This document shows positions 47,501-59,894 of a stretch of DNA of 64,000 bases, in pieces. Source of the DNA: Struthio camelus. Its lineage: Eukaryota; Chordata; Aves; Struthioniformes; Struthionidae. Both the position numbers and the translations under genes were made by a program. The notes beneath the pieces are model-generated. The model saw only the letters and a program-made list of their open reading frames with translations, was not told where the DNA came from and made no database searches. The DNA is taken from the NCBI RefSeq assembly GCF_040807025.1, contig NC_090942.1, forward strand, positions 128,407,247 to 128,471,246. The letters are read 5' to 3'. Within the stretch, counting starts at the first letter, position 1. The number at the start of each line of letters is the position of its first letter.

Positions 47501-50500
47501 CGTGCAAGTTGATTGACTGTAATAAAGCTGTAGACGCGCGATCGGGGGATGACGAGCACCGCTCGCAGTCCTTCACGTTCAAGCTGTGTTTACACAGCAG
47601 CGTGGCAGCGCTCTGCAGCAATGGAGGGCTGGCAGTAAATGAATTAAGGCAGATAGAAGCCCAGCCACGGCGGCACAGAGCTCTCCCCGGGCTGTTTCCC
47701 TGCTCTGCAGTGGGATGATCAGCCACACAGGACCCTGCGCAGCCACGGCAAGCTGGCTGCCAGGACCTGTAGCAGCTCCCTAAGAGCTAGCTTAGCCATC
47801 TGGGTGGCATCATGCAGATATAGCCAGCTGGTCAGCCAGTCTAGTGTGTGCTGTGAGACCCGAATGACCTGTCAGCCTGTTAGCTGGCACATGTTAGCTA
47901 GTGAGCAACCTAAAGCTTAATAGGCAAGACATTGTATACCTTAGCGCACCTTAAACCAGCCAAATACAGCTTAGGCTTGCACATCGGCACTCACTTTTAG
48001 ATTACAGCAGCGAGATCTTGTTCCCAGCAATCCCCCTTTATGTCCTGAGCCGTACGGGACTGTCTGTTAATCTTCAGTCTGTACAGATTTTCCGGTGAAA
48101 CCTGCTACTAAAGACATTCTTTCCTTTGCTGTTTTGCAAGGAAGCCTTGGAAGTACCCGACGGGCCAGGGAGGCAAACTCCGTCTGGAGACTGAGGTGGC
48201 GTGAGCTATCGTCCAGGGTGAAGGCGTCAGGGGAAGCTGTGCACTAGACCGATTCATATCATCTCTCATCAAACTCGGAGTCACCTCTGAACGAGGCCTC
48301 ACGCCACATATCCTGGAGCCATGTCAAGTCCCTTCACGATTTTTCCAAGGGGCTGCGCTCACCGGTCCTCCATCCAGCTGCTGTGTGCTCCTGCCTCTCT
48401 GGAGTGAGAAACAGGAAAAATTGGCCTGTGCTGAGGTCTGTATTGCTGCAGCTAGACAGCCTCCATTGCCTGAGCCAGCTCTTATAAAGCACACAGGGCA
48501 CATTACTGCAAATGTCCCTGCCTTTGAGACCAGTGCCAAGGAGGGCAAAATTAGGGTGGGCTGGTGCAAAACCACCTGAGAGAACATGGAGCTCCCTCTG
48601 TGCTCCAGCTCCTGCACTGTGCATGTGTTTGGGAGAAAGGATGCAGGGGGGAGAGGTGGCCGCATGTTGGGTTGCTCTGGATCCTCCATGCTGTGTTGCA
48701 GTCTGCAGCATGGACAGGTTTGGGCTATGATCAAGGGTATCACAAGCTCAATACCTTCTATAAGCACAGCAATCATTTCTCAGACACAGCTCCTTGCTGC
48801 TGGAGGTCCAAGTGAGAATTCCTCATATAAATGTACCTTTTATCCTTTCTTCAGAGCAGGAGAGAGTTATAAACAGGCGGCTGATGCTCACCAGTGCGAG
48901 GCTGCACTGCATGTTTACTCTGGTGCTCGGTAGCACAGGAAGGACTTTACTTCCAGAGAGGCCTTTGCATTTGCAATCTCAATCAAATCCCATGGGCTAA
49001 AGATAGCTGTGACTCATCTATTGTTCCTCCAGCTGGCAACAGCTATATTTCTTTGATGCTTTCAGCCCCCAGTCGTTTCCAAGGAACTGGCAGAGACACT
49101 TTTAATGCAGGGCGTACTTGAGCACTGACTCACACTGGTCACTGCATGTGACCAGCCCTCCCGGCCCTCCTTTAGGTGCTCTCCTCCCTGCTGGCGAGGA
49201 GTCACCCAGGAACTGCAAGTCTCTGTCTTGCTAAGTGCTGGCATAAGCGGTGTCTGTACATACCCGTGGTGCCACCCTCTGAATCCCCAGTCGGGCTTCA
49301 AGGCTGTTCTTCAACAGCTCATCCAAAAATGAGAGTCTTCCTCAGGAGCAGACCTTTTGTGAAAGGCTCACTCGTGCATTTCTCAATTAGTCCTACCACT
49401 GTTACTCCGTAGGAAGAAGTAAGTGATATTATCTTTCCTGTATTCCTTGCTTGGTTGTTATTTGGCTTCATCTAGGTACCTTTCTAACCCGCCTTTTTCG
49501 CATGTCTATTCGGTAAGAATTTAGTCATCATTTATTTCAGAAGATTTCTGTGCAGTGCCAGTCAAGGAACTACATATTCTGCAAGGTCACTGAATGCATG
49601 TTGGTCTCTGAAGTAGTGTGAACAATGATTTGAAGTGGATTAATGTCAGTAAACTCCTATCTGTGATTGCTTAGGTTTGTGTTCTGTGTATGTGCATCAC
49701 ACACATACATATATCATATATACGCATAGCGTGCTGTGTATGTGATTTGATATCTTTGAATCTCAGGGAAAAAAATAGATGAACTTGGTGTTTTTCCCAA
49801 AAGTGAATTTGGGATTGTTCCATACTAATTCATGTTGTTAACTGGTTATAGCAGGTAGCCAACAAAAAACATAAAGGATTTCAGATTCCTTAAGAAGAGT
49901 GCCAATACAAACACAGATACAGATTCAGATATGGAATTTTCACAGCACCCCTCAGTGAAACTCATTTATTAAGAAGAAAAAGCTCAAAAAATAAATGTGA
50001 GATGTTTGCAGTTTACTCATGAACATTTTGCAAACTGGAAAAAAGAGAATGCTGGATCAGCAAATCATCCCCTGGGCATATCAGTAATTCACATACCAAC
50101 AGAGGAGAGGGATGGGGAGATTTCTGCCTTGCTGCATGCAACAGTGATCCTCACAGCCCTTCAAGGAACAGCAGTGATTTCCTGACTTTTGCAGGAGGTG
50201 CTTCTAGTTTATACGTCCGGTCCACCACTGAAAGGATTGCCGTCAAGAGGCATGGAGCCTGAAGGAACCGTATGGAAGATGAATGCCAAAAAAGAGAAAA
50301 AGGCAGGGTCCTGAAGTATTTGGCTGGGACGCTTCCTCTCCCACAAAAGAAAAAGCTGTTCCTATATGGAGGCAACATTGCAAAAATCAAACACAGCACA
50401 AAGGGAAATGTGCCTCTCTTTGTATTCACCAATAAACTAATGGGAATATCTGCAGCCTTTTCCCCGTTTTCTGGAGACTGTCCTAGTCCCACAGAAGACT

Positions 50501-51200
50501 GCATCTGAGCATGTGAAATCAATGCTGCTTTTTTAGTACTGTCCCTTCCCCCAACCCTGCCATGATTCCTCCTTTGGTACTGAACAGACATCTCAAATGA
50601 AAGCAGCTCTGAAGCAAAAACATTGACCGTTTTGAAAAGTGGCCATGAAGGAGTACAGCTAGTAGGAATTAGATGCTTCAGCAGAGTGGAAATAGGACAT
50701 GAAAAGAGTTCCAGGAGCAGGTTGCCAAGTGGGCTTAGGAATGGACAAACACCAAAAGCATCGGTTATCCACTCAGGCATTCACATATGTGTTTAGGGCT
50801 TTGAACTGTCTGAAGTCGTAGGACTGGGAGTCCCATCTCCCCATGCAGCCTCTGACTCTTCCTCCTCCCGCATAGCTGCGTGGGTGCTTTTCTCCAAGTC
50901 CCAGGAGAGTCAAAACCAGTAGAGCTGTATGTTATCCCTGATGGCAAAGGAAGTCAGCAATCTTGATTATCTTGATATAGATGTGGGTGCACGGTCGTTC
51001 ACATTGCACATGTTTTGAGCACCACCAATGCGCTTGAGGAAATGTGTAAGTCAGTGCTTCACAGGTTCCCTCTGTATTGAGTCCATGGGTAGCCACAAGA
51101 CTCCTTGTACAAGTACATCCATCTGGCAACTTTCAAAAGCAAAATAGCACTCTGAAGCAACTTTTTATTGTTGTTATTACATGGGGAAACTACAATCCTC
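44600..51200. other. Non-coding stretch, no gene recognised
   Basis: The parts 45,590-46,000 and 46,080-46,340 are AT-rich and dense in SOX-type (ACAAT) and homeodomain (TAAT) cores and may be conserved enhancers. Frames of up to 209 codons (50151-50780 minus) have no recognisable domain and no supporting context. A TA/CA-rich simple segment lies at 49698-49735. Confidence 0.4.
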
Positions 51201-51205
51201 ATGCG

Positions 51206-51229
51206 AGAGGACTTTGATTAAAGTCCTCT
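51206..51229. repeat. Perfect 10-bp hairpin with 4-nt loop
   Basis: AGAGGACTTT (51206-51215) and AAAGTCCTCT (51220-51229) are exact reverse complements around a GATT loop. A further AGGACT follows at 51232-51237, so the motif is present three times in 32 bases. Confidence 0.8.
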
Positions 51230-51234
51230 AAAGG

Positions 51235-53890
51235 ACTAAATTAAAGAATGAAATAAAACTGTTTGCAGAGGCAAAGTTTCTCCCAATCTTTAGGTGGAGC
51301 GATGCTGATAGTTGTGATTGCGTGTGCCCTTAGGGGAAGAAATGAAAGCGACTCCATTGCTTGGGCTTCAATCTGATCATTAATAGCCACAAAAAAATTC
51401 AGGAAAAGGACACGTTTGATGGAGAGAAAAGAAAGGGTCTTCTCTGATTCCACACTGAAGTCTCTTAAGGGACAGTCCATGAGGAGTTTCTCAGGAGCTT
51501 GGACCCTGAAGGAGAAAGGGGTCTGTGAAGGCTCTAGTAAGAAGCTCAGCCCATGAGGTGCAGCTGGCAGAGTGCAGGCTGCCGTGCAGGGAGCTCACTG
51601 CTGCTTGGGTGTGTGTGACGGCAGGGAGGGAGAGAGCTGGGACAGCTTACAGGGGCCTGGCCAGCTGGATCCAAGCACAGAGGCCGCTAATTCAGCCCGC
51701 CTACCTACAAGGAGAAACAGCTGCTGCGGCTGTAAACAGCCACACGGAAAAGCTGTGTCGTTCGCTTCCCAGCCTGGGAGATTCTCCCCTGCAGAACCGC
51801 TGTGTGCCAGGATGACTCACGCTTTCTGCTGGATCCAGGGTTTGGTCCTGTGCCAGGAACACGCTCCAGAGGGAGACCACAGAGAAATACAGAATAATTT
51901 GCAAATGCGTAAAAACTGTTGCTTCTCAGTGGGGTCTCTTGGCAGGTGCCACAGCATATTTGTAGCAGGTGTCACCCGCACGCGCGTGCTCCCAGGTGGA
52001 CGGCTCCCCCATGCCAGGTGATCTGGCATGGCAGGGTCTGCTGAGAAATGTTAGTGAGTGCCTGAGTGTGCCAGTTGCAGTTGCAAGTGTGCATGGGATG
52101 GAGTTTTATCTGCCCCTGAACTTTGCAAACAGCTGAGGAGGGGCAGCATGGAAACGTTCTGCACACTACAAAAAACTCCCACGAACCACAAAATGGCATG
52201 GAAGACCCCCAGGAGTCTTGTAGAACAGAATGGTGAAATGCAATGAATAGTCAGACATATGGTAAAAATGAATTAATGTCGAGTTGCCATCCACTCTGCC
52301 ATTTTTTGCTTTCAGTTTCCCTGCTGTGTTTGTCTCCTGGCATCACTGAATCTTGATTCAGAGACAGGCAGCCAAGTAGCTTCCTGTGAAGCCAACATCA
52401 TATCCTAAGTTGGCCAACAACTTAGTAGTGCTTTCTATTGGCTCCATCTGGCTAGGAATCTCCTGCTTGTCCTGGTGGAGAGTGACCTGGCCTCCGCGAC
52501 ACGAACCTTCACCTCCTCCTGCCTGGCAGGGAGCCGTCTCCCGAAGGAGAGGCCAGCCGAAACAGAACACAACTCTCTTCAAACAGGAGCTGCCATGAGC
52601 ACGTCAGGTAAGTCCTCCCCTTGGCTCACCTAGGAAATCAAGCCACGTCACAGATCTCAGGCCTTGTCATCAACAGACACAGTGGTCTGAACTCAGGACT
52701 ACAAAAGCATCACTTGGAGTTCAGGTACAACGGTTGTCTGCTGGCTGGGGGACACTAGCCAGTTCAGCAGAGACTGTCTGGGCAGGGTAAGAAGGAAAGC
52801 TCCAAGCTGGTGGAGCACACCCATGGGAATGACTGCTGAGCGCCTACATTGCTACAGGTAGCAGCAGTGCATGTGTGAGTGCGTATGCGCATGTGAGTGG
52901 ATATGTGCGACTCCACCTAATTTTCCCTCCAAGAAGAACGCCACGTGAGATAAGATAGGCTGTTTACCTTGGGGAGATGCTTGAAAAACTGCAGAAAAGG
53001 CATACACACAAGAACTGGACTAGAAAAGGACAGAAATATTATATGCAGTCTCTGCCTTGCTGTCATGGCTCTCCTTGCAAACACGTCTCTTTCTGCGCTA
53101 CATACAGCATGGATGGACTTGCTCCAAAATAAATGCACCTGTGCTTTACTCTCAACTGGAACTTTTGTCAACTATGACCCAGCTTCAAAAGGCCACCGGA
53201 GATAAAACAGAAGGGTTTACTGAGCTTGGAGGCAGTCTCCCAGGCACTCTGCATAGTCAGTGGAGACAAGAGAGCAAACAGGAACCCAGCTGAGGTGCTC
53301 TGCACAGCAGGGTTTGCTTTCTCCTCTGGGTACGTGGGGTCCCTGCCTGGCTATTGCGGAACATAGCCGGACAAGCAATTTCCTGGCAGCAGGGCTGGCT
53401 GAAGCAGGCTTTCCCCCACCAGCAGCTCAATCCTGCCCCTGCTTGGCTGTGCCCTGTGCGGTGCAGGCGTCACTGCTGACGCTCCCACACAGCACACCAC
53501 ATCAGGGAACTGGTCTTGGCAGATAAAACGACTTTCTTTTCTTGCGGGACTGAGTAAGCCGTAGCCACAGACAGCTAAGGCTTGTATGTGTCGCTGTGTA
53601 AGCAGGTGTGTGTGTGTAGTGTGAAGGTGTGCATGCATGTGTGAGCAAGAGAGAGTGCAGAAATGCTTACTTTAAAAGAGTGAAAGAGGAATTAGGACCG
53701 GCCACTTTGTGAAGAGACACCTCTTCAGGGCCTGAGAGGCAATAGTGTTTTAATCAGGGCTCCTTGCTGAAATCAAGACTCCACTTTTTTAATCAAAACA
53801 TCACACCAACTTAAAAATAGATGTCTTGTTATGGTTCCTATTCTTGGATTTCCTGGAAGAAATGGATCAAAGGACAGGAAATAGAGGTCA
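51235..53890. other. Non-coding stretch, one possible first exon
   Basis: No known protein is encoded. The only notable coding-like signal is an ATG followed by a strong splice donor at 52595-52613, described among the findings. Short TG runs lie near 52870 and 53605-53617. Confidence 0.4.
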
Positions 53891-53894
53891 GGGG

Positions 53895-53985
53895 ACTTGC
53901 ATCCTTCTGCTGACTTAGCCACTGCCTTGTCATGTGATTTGGGGAAAATCATGCATTTTTTTCCCTGTATACTAAATAGGTGGGA
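53895..53985 (+). repeat. Possible MIR-like SINE remnant
   Basis: TGCTGACTTAGCCACTGCC followed by TGTGATTTGGGGAAAATCA and, after a gap, TTCCCTGTATACTAAATAGG is reminiscent of the MIR core (TGTGACCTTGGGCAAGTCAC ... TTTCCCCATCTGTAAAATG). The middle portion is missing. The match is weak. Confidence 0.25.
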
Positions 53986-53989
53986 AGGA

Positions 53990-56570
53990 AAGGAGGAGAG
54001 GAGGGGGACAGTGCTGTTAAGCAACCTTTGTGAAGTGATTTGAAATACACGGTTGAAAAAAGACTGTAAATGTCACATCACATTTGGTATTGAGGGTTGG
54101 TGGCTATGACCATCACTTGCAGAAAGCTGCTGTGCCCAGGCCAGCCGTGGCAGGTTGCTTCTGCGCCGTGAAAACCGTCCTTCCCATTACAGCAGCTTCA
54201 GCTGCACAGGCAGGGGAGGCCCCAGCCACCTGAAATCATTTTTATTATCTGGCAATCACCCGTGACCCAGAGATATTTTTAATGCCTACATTTTTAGTGC
54301 CTTTTTTTTTTTCTCCTACATGTGCAGGGCTCTTCAGACAGCCAGTCTAGTCCTCTTCTCGCTTCTTTATTCAGCGCTTGCACTCTTTTCCTTTCACGGG
54401 CATCCTGCTCGCATGCCCAACATCAGCGATCAGACGCAGGAACAGCTGGGGAAACAATTGGGTGCCAAATTAGAGCAGCTCTTCAAGTAATTGACTGATG
54501 GATCAGCGCGCCTACTTTAAAAAAAAAAAGGTTTTGTAGTATGACTCACTGGGGTGCCGCCGTGCTTTTGCCCGTGCTCTGAGCTGTTTAAAAGTCAGCA
54601 CGCTGTCGAGGTCGGGGACCGGTGGTATTTTGCGCCTTCCTGCCAAGTCTGCCCCTCTCTTGGGATAAGCTCTGTGCAGGGTCACGCAGTCCCACCGAGG
54701 CAGAGGCGCGAGATGTGCCAGTGGTGCCACCCTCGCTCCAGGAAACTCAGCACCCCTGAAGCTGAGTGCCCTGCTCTCGTAGGCTCGTAGGAGGTGGCGC
54801 TCAACTCGGCGGTGGCGAACACTCACAACTTCTGACGCGCTGGCAGCCCTGCCTGCAAAACAGCTCCTGAAGGGATGTTTCAGTCAGTAAGTTAAGAGGG
54901 AGAATTTCCTCCAGGTCTGGGCTAATCTTGCAGTCCCTCTGGCTTCTTGGTGTGGATGCAGCCAGAGCATCGCAGCCCCACACCAGCACTGCAGGTCCTG
55001 CCTGTGCCCTAAACAGCAGCCCTGCCAGGCAGCCATGCTGAGCACATGCAGTCAATGGGGACAGGAAACTTAATTTTAGTTGCTGTTAAAAAAATCATGA
55101 GTTTTCTTCCCGCTTTTGCTCCATTATTAATATTTTCAAAGTTTCTTGCACCCAGGAGGGCGAAAGAAAAGAAGAGACCACTAAGACTTCACATTATCAC
55201 AGGACTCCAGGAGCTGGGGCTGTAACATGACTTTCCAATATCATACGATATGCAAAAAATATATATGATTTTTGAAGCTCAAGCAATGCTGGGGGGAAGC
55301 CAAAAACAGCAGTAAGATGCTCTCATTCCTTTTCTTCCTCACCCTTTCTAATTCTGAAAGAAGAAAGAAGATTTTTGCATGTTGCAGGTATAGTCACTCT
55401 TGATAAGTCAACCAGGTGTTTAAGAAAAGATACAAGCAAACAAATCTACTTTGGGAAATCAGTCAGACCCCTCCCAGACTATCAGAGAAGTGATTCTTGG
55501 GTGAATGAGCAAGGTCACTTGCACAAGGCGTGAGGAAGTTCTTTTTTTAATGTATTGCCCCTTGTCTTCCAGCTCTACCTCAGAGGCGTGAGAGATGTTC
55601 AAAATAAGCTGGTCTTACACTTCAGAGCAATATTACCACTTTATCTATAGTAGGAGGAGAGATCAAAAATGTGCCCTGAGTTTTCCTTATAAAACCTTGG
55701 CCTCTGCTCCTGAAGCCAGCTCGTTAACAAACTGGAGCATAAGCTTATCGCTGTGGCCAACATACAACGGTAGGCTGTTCCCCAGCGCAACCTGCCCTGT
55801 GCTTTCCAGAGGCAGTTGCCCTTACTGTGCACTATTTCATGTCAGAGCAATGTGCCTGTGGCCTGCTGCCCATCAATCCCACCCCCAGGCCTGATTTTCA
55901 GGCTTCTCACAAAGCCCTTCGGGGGTTTAAGTGGTACGTTCTCGGCTTTTTTTGGCCTGTCAGAGCACCTCAGATAAAGCGGGTTGCAAAGCCGTCAGCG
56001 GCGCTCAGCTCCTTGTACTTCCCTGCTTCCTCATCACTAGTGTCTTGCTCTCATATATTTTTCAGCGTGTCCACGGTGTGAAGGTGCCTCCTCGCCTTCC
56101 CTTGGGCCTGATTGCTTGCTTCTTTTTCGTGTACAAGGGAGTGAATGAGAAGTCGGCATCTCCTGCAGCAGCTCGCGTGGAAACTCGATGAGGGAGGGAG
56201 ACGGAGGTAAGGAAGGGAGCGGCCTCGTGCGCGGAGGGAGAGTGGGGAGGCAGCATGGCCCCAGGGCTCCCTCCGCACCAAGGGCGGGGGGGTCTGGCGT
56301 CCCCTTGGCTGGCTCCAGGGCTTGATGCCCCAGGGTGCATCTAGAGCTGTAAATCTGAGAAGCCTCGGTCCTGGAGGTGTTTCAGCCCGGTGAAAGAAGA
56401 ACGTGCATCCCTCGCTGTCCAAAAGGGGAAAGTCCTGGCCCATGGGCAGGGCTGCTGCGCACGGGCTCTGCTGGCAAGGAGATGCTCAGCGTGGACGTGC
56501 TGGGGGGAGCAGCTGATTTTGTCTCTACCCCGGCTGCACCAGATCACGGCTCTTGCTCTGCTCTTATGAG
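53990..56570. other. Non-coding stretch, no gene recognised
   Basis: A CpG-bearing part at 54,540-54,840 contains the second CTCF-like core, AGGTGGCGCT at 54792-54801. A second CpG-bearing part is 56,200-56,300. Frames up to 130 codons overlap on both strands. No domain is visible. Confidence 0.4.
54792..54801 (+). promoter_or_regulatory. CTCF-like core
   Basis: AGGTGGCGCT is one base from the CTCF core AGGGGGCGCT and identical to the core at 10848-10857, in the same orientation. The flank upstream (CGTAGG) only partly fits the consensus. Confidence 0.3.
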
Positions 56571-56572
56571 GA

Positions 56573-56603
56573 GTGTGTGTGTGTGCGTGCGCGCGCGCGC
56601 ACA
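56573..56603. repeat. (GT)n(GC)n alternating tract, Z-DNA type
   Basis: Strict purine-pyrimidine alternation runs for 31 bases, starting as GT repeats and ending in GCGCGCGCGCGCAC. Both GT and GC repeats favour Z-DNA. A C-rich run (nine C, A, six C) follows at 56652-56667 and could form a quadruplex on the minus strand only if more G-runs take part. Confidence 0.85.
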
Positions 56604-56859
56604 AGCATGGGCTCACACGATTTCCAGTCTTCCCCTGGGGCTCGACTAGGTCCCCCCCCCACCCCCCTTTCTTTTTTTCCCGGCTGCTGTAATAAAAAAG
56701 TGGCTCAGCCAATTCTTTCGAACCTGAACACAGAAGAGACAGGGAGTGAAAAATGTGAAATCAAATAGGATTTTTTTTTTCCCCAATGGACACAGTCCCT
56801 GGGGGAGCAGGGCTGGGAACACCGTGGCTGTCCCCCAGCAGCAGGCGAGAGGGGAAATA

Positions 56860-57310
56860 GTTATTCATGCCGGCACGAGGAGGAGAAGAGCTGCTCTCCC
56901 CGTCTGAGAGAGCTCGTTACTGCCCTGAGTTTGCTTAAAATACAGCTCTAATTACCTGTTTAAACAATAGCTCTGTCCCTTCCTCGGTCTATGAAGACTG
57001 CACACATTTTAATTATCAGGAAGACCTTGGCCATTCACCTTTCTGAGGTATTTAATGCTTCCAGTCAAATGCTTGCCCTGATGTACTCTGTTACCATGCC
57101 ACCTCTCGAACTCTCGCCAGCAGAAAGCTGCAGGATATCAGTGGTGAAATGACATTCTCATGCGGAATTTTCTTCTGCATAATCATGGTATTTGGGTTAA
57201 TTTTGCTTTGCTGGGCACATTAATCTTTGGCTCCTAAACAAGAGTATGCAGGCCCTTCTCTTGCCTTGCCTTTTCCTCTGTGCACATGCAAAACATAAGG
57301 CTTAGCTTGT
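56860..57310. promoter_or_regulatory. AT-rich, motif-dense block, candidate enhancer
   Basis: The block contains AGTTATTCATGCC, CTCTAATTACCTG, the palindrome GTTTAAAC inside a FOX-type TGTTTAAACAATAG (which also holds a SOX-type ACAAT), TTTTAATTATCAGG, GGTTAATTTTGC and CACATTAATCTTTGG. It is flanked by GC-rich sequence. The density of FOX, SOX and homeodomain cores suggests a regulatory element, by inference. Confidence 0.35.
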
Positions 57311-57314
57311 GTCT

Positions 57315-58550
57315 TAATGCATGATAATATTGTAATCCTATAAATGGATGCCAAAGCTCGTACGGCAGGAGAGCCTGTTGTAAGTGCAGTTTAACCAGAA
57401 CAGGAGGGACTGCCCTTTTCCTTTGTCCAGATGTTGATCCCTCTCTCCCAATATAACATCCCATCCCCACGAAACCTCTCACTGAGGAGGGCGTAGGGCA
57501 GCGGTGCGGACACGGTTGTGCAGGCGTAAAGCTGGCGGAGGCACTGTGAGCACAGCAGGTATCCCTTGCCAGGCAGGGTGAGGGCTAGTAGTCCTCCCTT
57601 CCCCTCCTCCGAGGGGCGGTGAGGGCGTGGGAGTACGACTTTTTGCTGGAAGGGGGCAGTGATGCTCAGAAGAGGGGAAGACACGTATTTGCACTCAGAA
57701 AGAAGGAGAGAGGCCAAGCACTGTCCAGACCGAAAGTCTCGCCCTCTGTGAAACCTTGCCCATTTTATTCAGGGGCTCAGTGCAGCTGGCTTGGAGAAAG
57801 CCAGAGTGAACTCAGCAAGCTGCCTGGAGGGTTTAGAGCTGTAAATCTCAGCAGCCTCAATTTAAAGAACTCCAAGAAGTTTTCATGAGGTTGGAGAAGT
57901 GCCGGGAACGAGGCAGAGGAACACCTGGCTGCAACATCCTCCCCACGCTTCAGTGCTGCTGCCTGGGGTTTTTTCGCCCTTCCCTTTAGGAGTTTGTAAA
58001 GTATAATGGAGCCTTTTGGGAACGGAGGATACTGCTCTGATTTAGGGTAATTGCCTGTATGTCATGATTCAGCAAATCAGTTGAACACTTGTCCACCTCT
58101 GGACATGATTAACTGTAAAGACCACAGGGATTTTCCATGGGACTTATGCACGTGCTTCCATGCTGTGCTACACTAGGTCCCCCATTACCGCTACCGAGCA
58201 CAGAGAAGAACGCAGCCTTTTTGTACCAGATCTGTCTTTGTTTCATCCGACCACCGAAATTGCCGAGCTGGAATATTTCAAAATATTTGCTCAGCTGGCC
58301 ACGAAATGCGAAGGTTTCTTTGGGGGGAACGGTTCATTTCTTCTCCAGCCAGATCAAGCACCTCCAGCTAATGATGAAGCATCGCAGCGCACTGAAGCCC
58401 TGCTAATGGCAGCGTCCTGAGGAGCCAAGATAAACAGTGCTTCTCGCAGCATGGGGGTGTGATGATCCCTCCCCTCTGCTCACGGCAGAGGATGAGCAAA
58501 GGAAAAGGGGAGGGGGAACAATGTGCTTCTCCGGGTGCCCCAGTTTTCCT
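57315..58550. other. Non-coding stretch, no gene recognised
   Basis: Short frames only, without domains or consistent splice sites. No repeat recognised. Confidence 0.45.
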
Positions 58551-58555
58551 GTGCC

Positions 58556-58586
58556 TTTTTTTTTTTTTCTTTCTTTCTTTCCTTTT
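58556..58586. repeat. Poly-T followed by (CTTT)n
   Basis: Thirteen T are followed by CTTTCTTTCTTTCCTTTT. On the minus strand this is an A-rich tail-like run, but no SINE or LINE 3' end is recognisable next to it. Confidence 0.85.
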
Positions 58587-58724
58587 AATACCTAGTAGTC
58601 TTACCAAAGCTAAGCAAAGAATCTCTTTCATCCACTGGTCTGTTTTCTACCTTTGATGGCTAGCCTTTTATTTTACTTTGAGGTATCCTCCCTCAAAAAG
58701 CTCCTCGCTGCCTAGCCAGCACGT

Positions 58725-59500
58725 TTGTTCCTCTCCGGCCGGATGCAGATGTGACTGGTTTGCTTCCCTGATACGATACGAGTGGAAGCAGAGGCGAAGG
58801 GGGCGAGGAAGGCCTGAGAAGTCGGTTTGTGCAGCCAAAGCCAGCGAGAAGAGGGTGGCACTATTTATTCTCTTGCTTCTACCGGGGTCTTCGGTGTCCC
58901 GGCAATGGCAAATCTTAACTTTCATGCTGTAGTGCGCCAGGATGCCGTTTACTTCAAAGACAGCATAAATCCCCGACTGCCACTTATATCACAGGACTGT
59001 TACAGAAAAAGGGCTTATGGTGTTTCGGTCCCAGGATGAGGTCTGCACTTTCCTGTGTGGATCTAAACAGACCGGCCTGTGGTTGTGGTTGGCCTGAGCG
59101 TCCTAACGCACCGCAGGGCAGCAGCGAGGACGATGACGAGGACGAAGACAAAAGGCCGTCCCTGCCCTTCCAAATCATCAGGCCGCTAAACTCTGAAATG
59201 CCGGCGCTGGAGATACCCTTTCCTTGTGCGGCCCGATGATGACGCTGACCCTCCTGGCTTGAGCCTCTATGGGGCCGTCTGAGGGCAGCAGGAGAGGTCA
59301 GTGAGTGGAGGCGTCCCGGGTGGCTTGGAGAGGGGGCTAAAAACAGGGTGCAGGGGAGGGAAGGGAGGAAGAAGGAAATCCTTTCCTCGCTGCTGCCGAC
59401 AGCTTTCTGGCCAAACCAGAGGCGAGGAAACCACCTCGGCGAGGCAGCGTCGCCTGCCAGCCGGGCGCCCGCCAAGGTGCTGGTAGTGCCAACACCGGCC
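58725..59500. promoter_or_regulatory. Weak CpG-rich block
   Basis: I count about 40-45 CpG in roughly 780 bases at somewhat under 60% GC, which by eye is near or just above two thirds of expectation. It is weaker than the island at 44.1 kb. It includes a short GAC/GAG/GAT run at about 59125-59152 that gives an acidic DDDEDED stretch in the frame at 59036-59239; this frame has no recognised relatives. Confidence 0.4.
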
Positions 59501-59894
59501 CTGCCTTGAGGGTGAAGGAGCTGCCCCGCCACTGCTGAAATCCCTTGGTCTCTGCGGATGCCACAGAGTTGTGCTGTTTTACACTGACCCCAGGAGCTTT
59601 TTGGTGCTGTGGCAAATACCAGATTTAACCAGCAAAGTGCTGAAGACCTGCTCAGTTGCAGGAAGGTGCATTTTCAAAAGCGACCGAATGCCCCTGCAGA
59701 GCTCAAACGTCAGTGTCAGGACTGAAGTGCACGCTTAGAGACCCAAATCATTTCCGAAAGCGGGACTTAAGCTCTACTAAAATGCTTCCTTACGATCCAC
59801 TCCTTGTCCACTACGGCAGGTTATCCAGGCCTCTTCCAGGCAGCCGTGTTGCCCCAGAAGACCAGTCATCTGTGCTAGCTGAACAAAAACGAAG

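Noticed and set aside
50151-50780. 209-codon minus-strand frame
   Set aside because: No known domain, ordinary composition and no splice or promoter context. At this window size a frame this long is unusual but possible by chance. Conservation would be needed to revive it.
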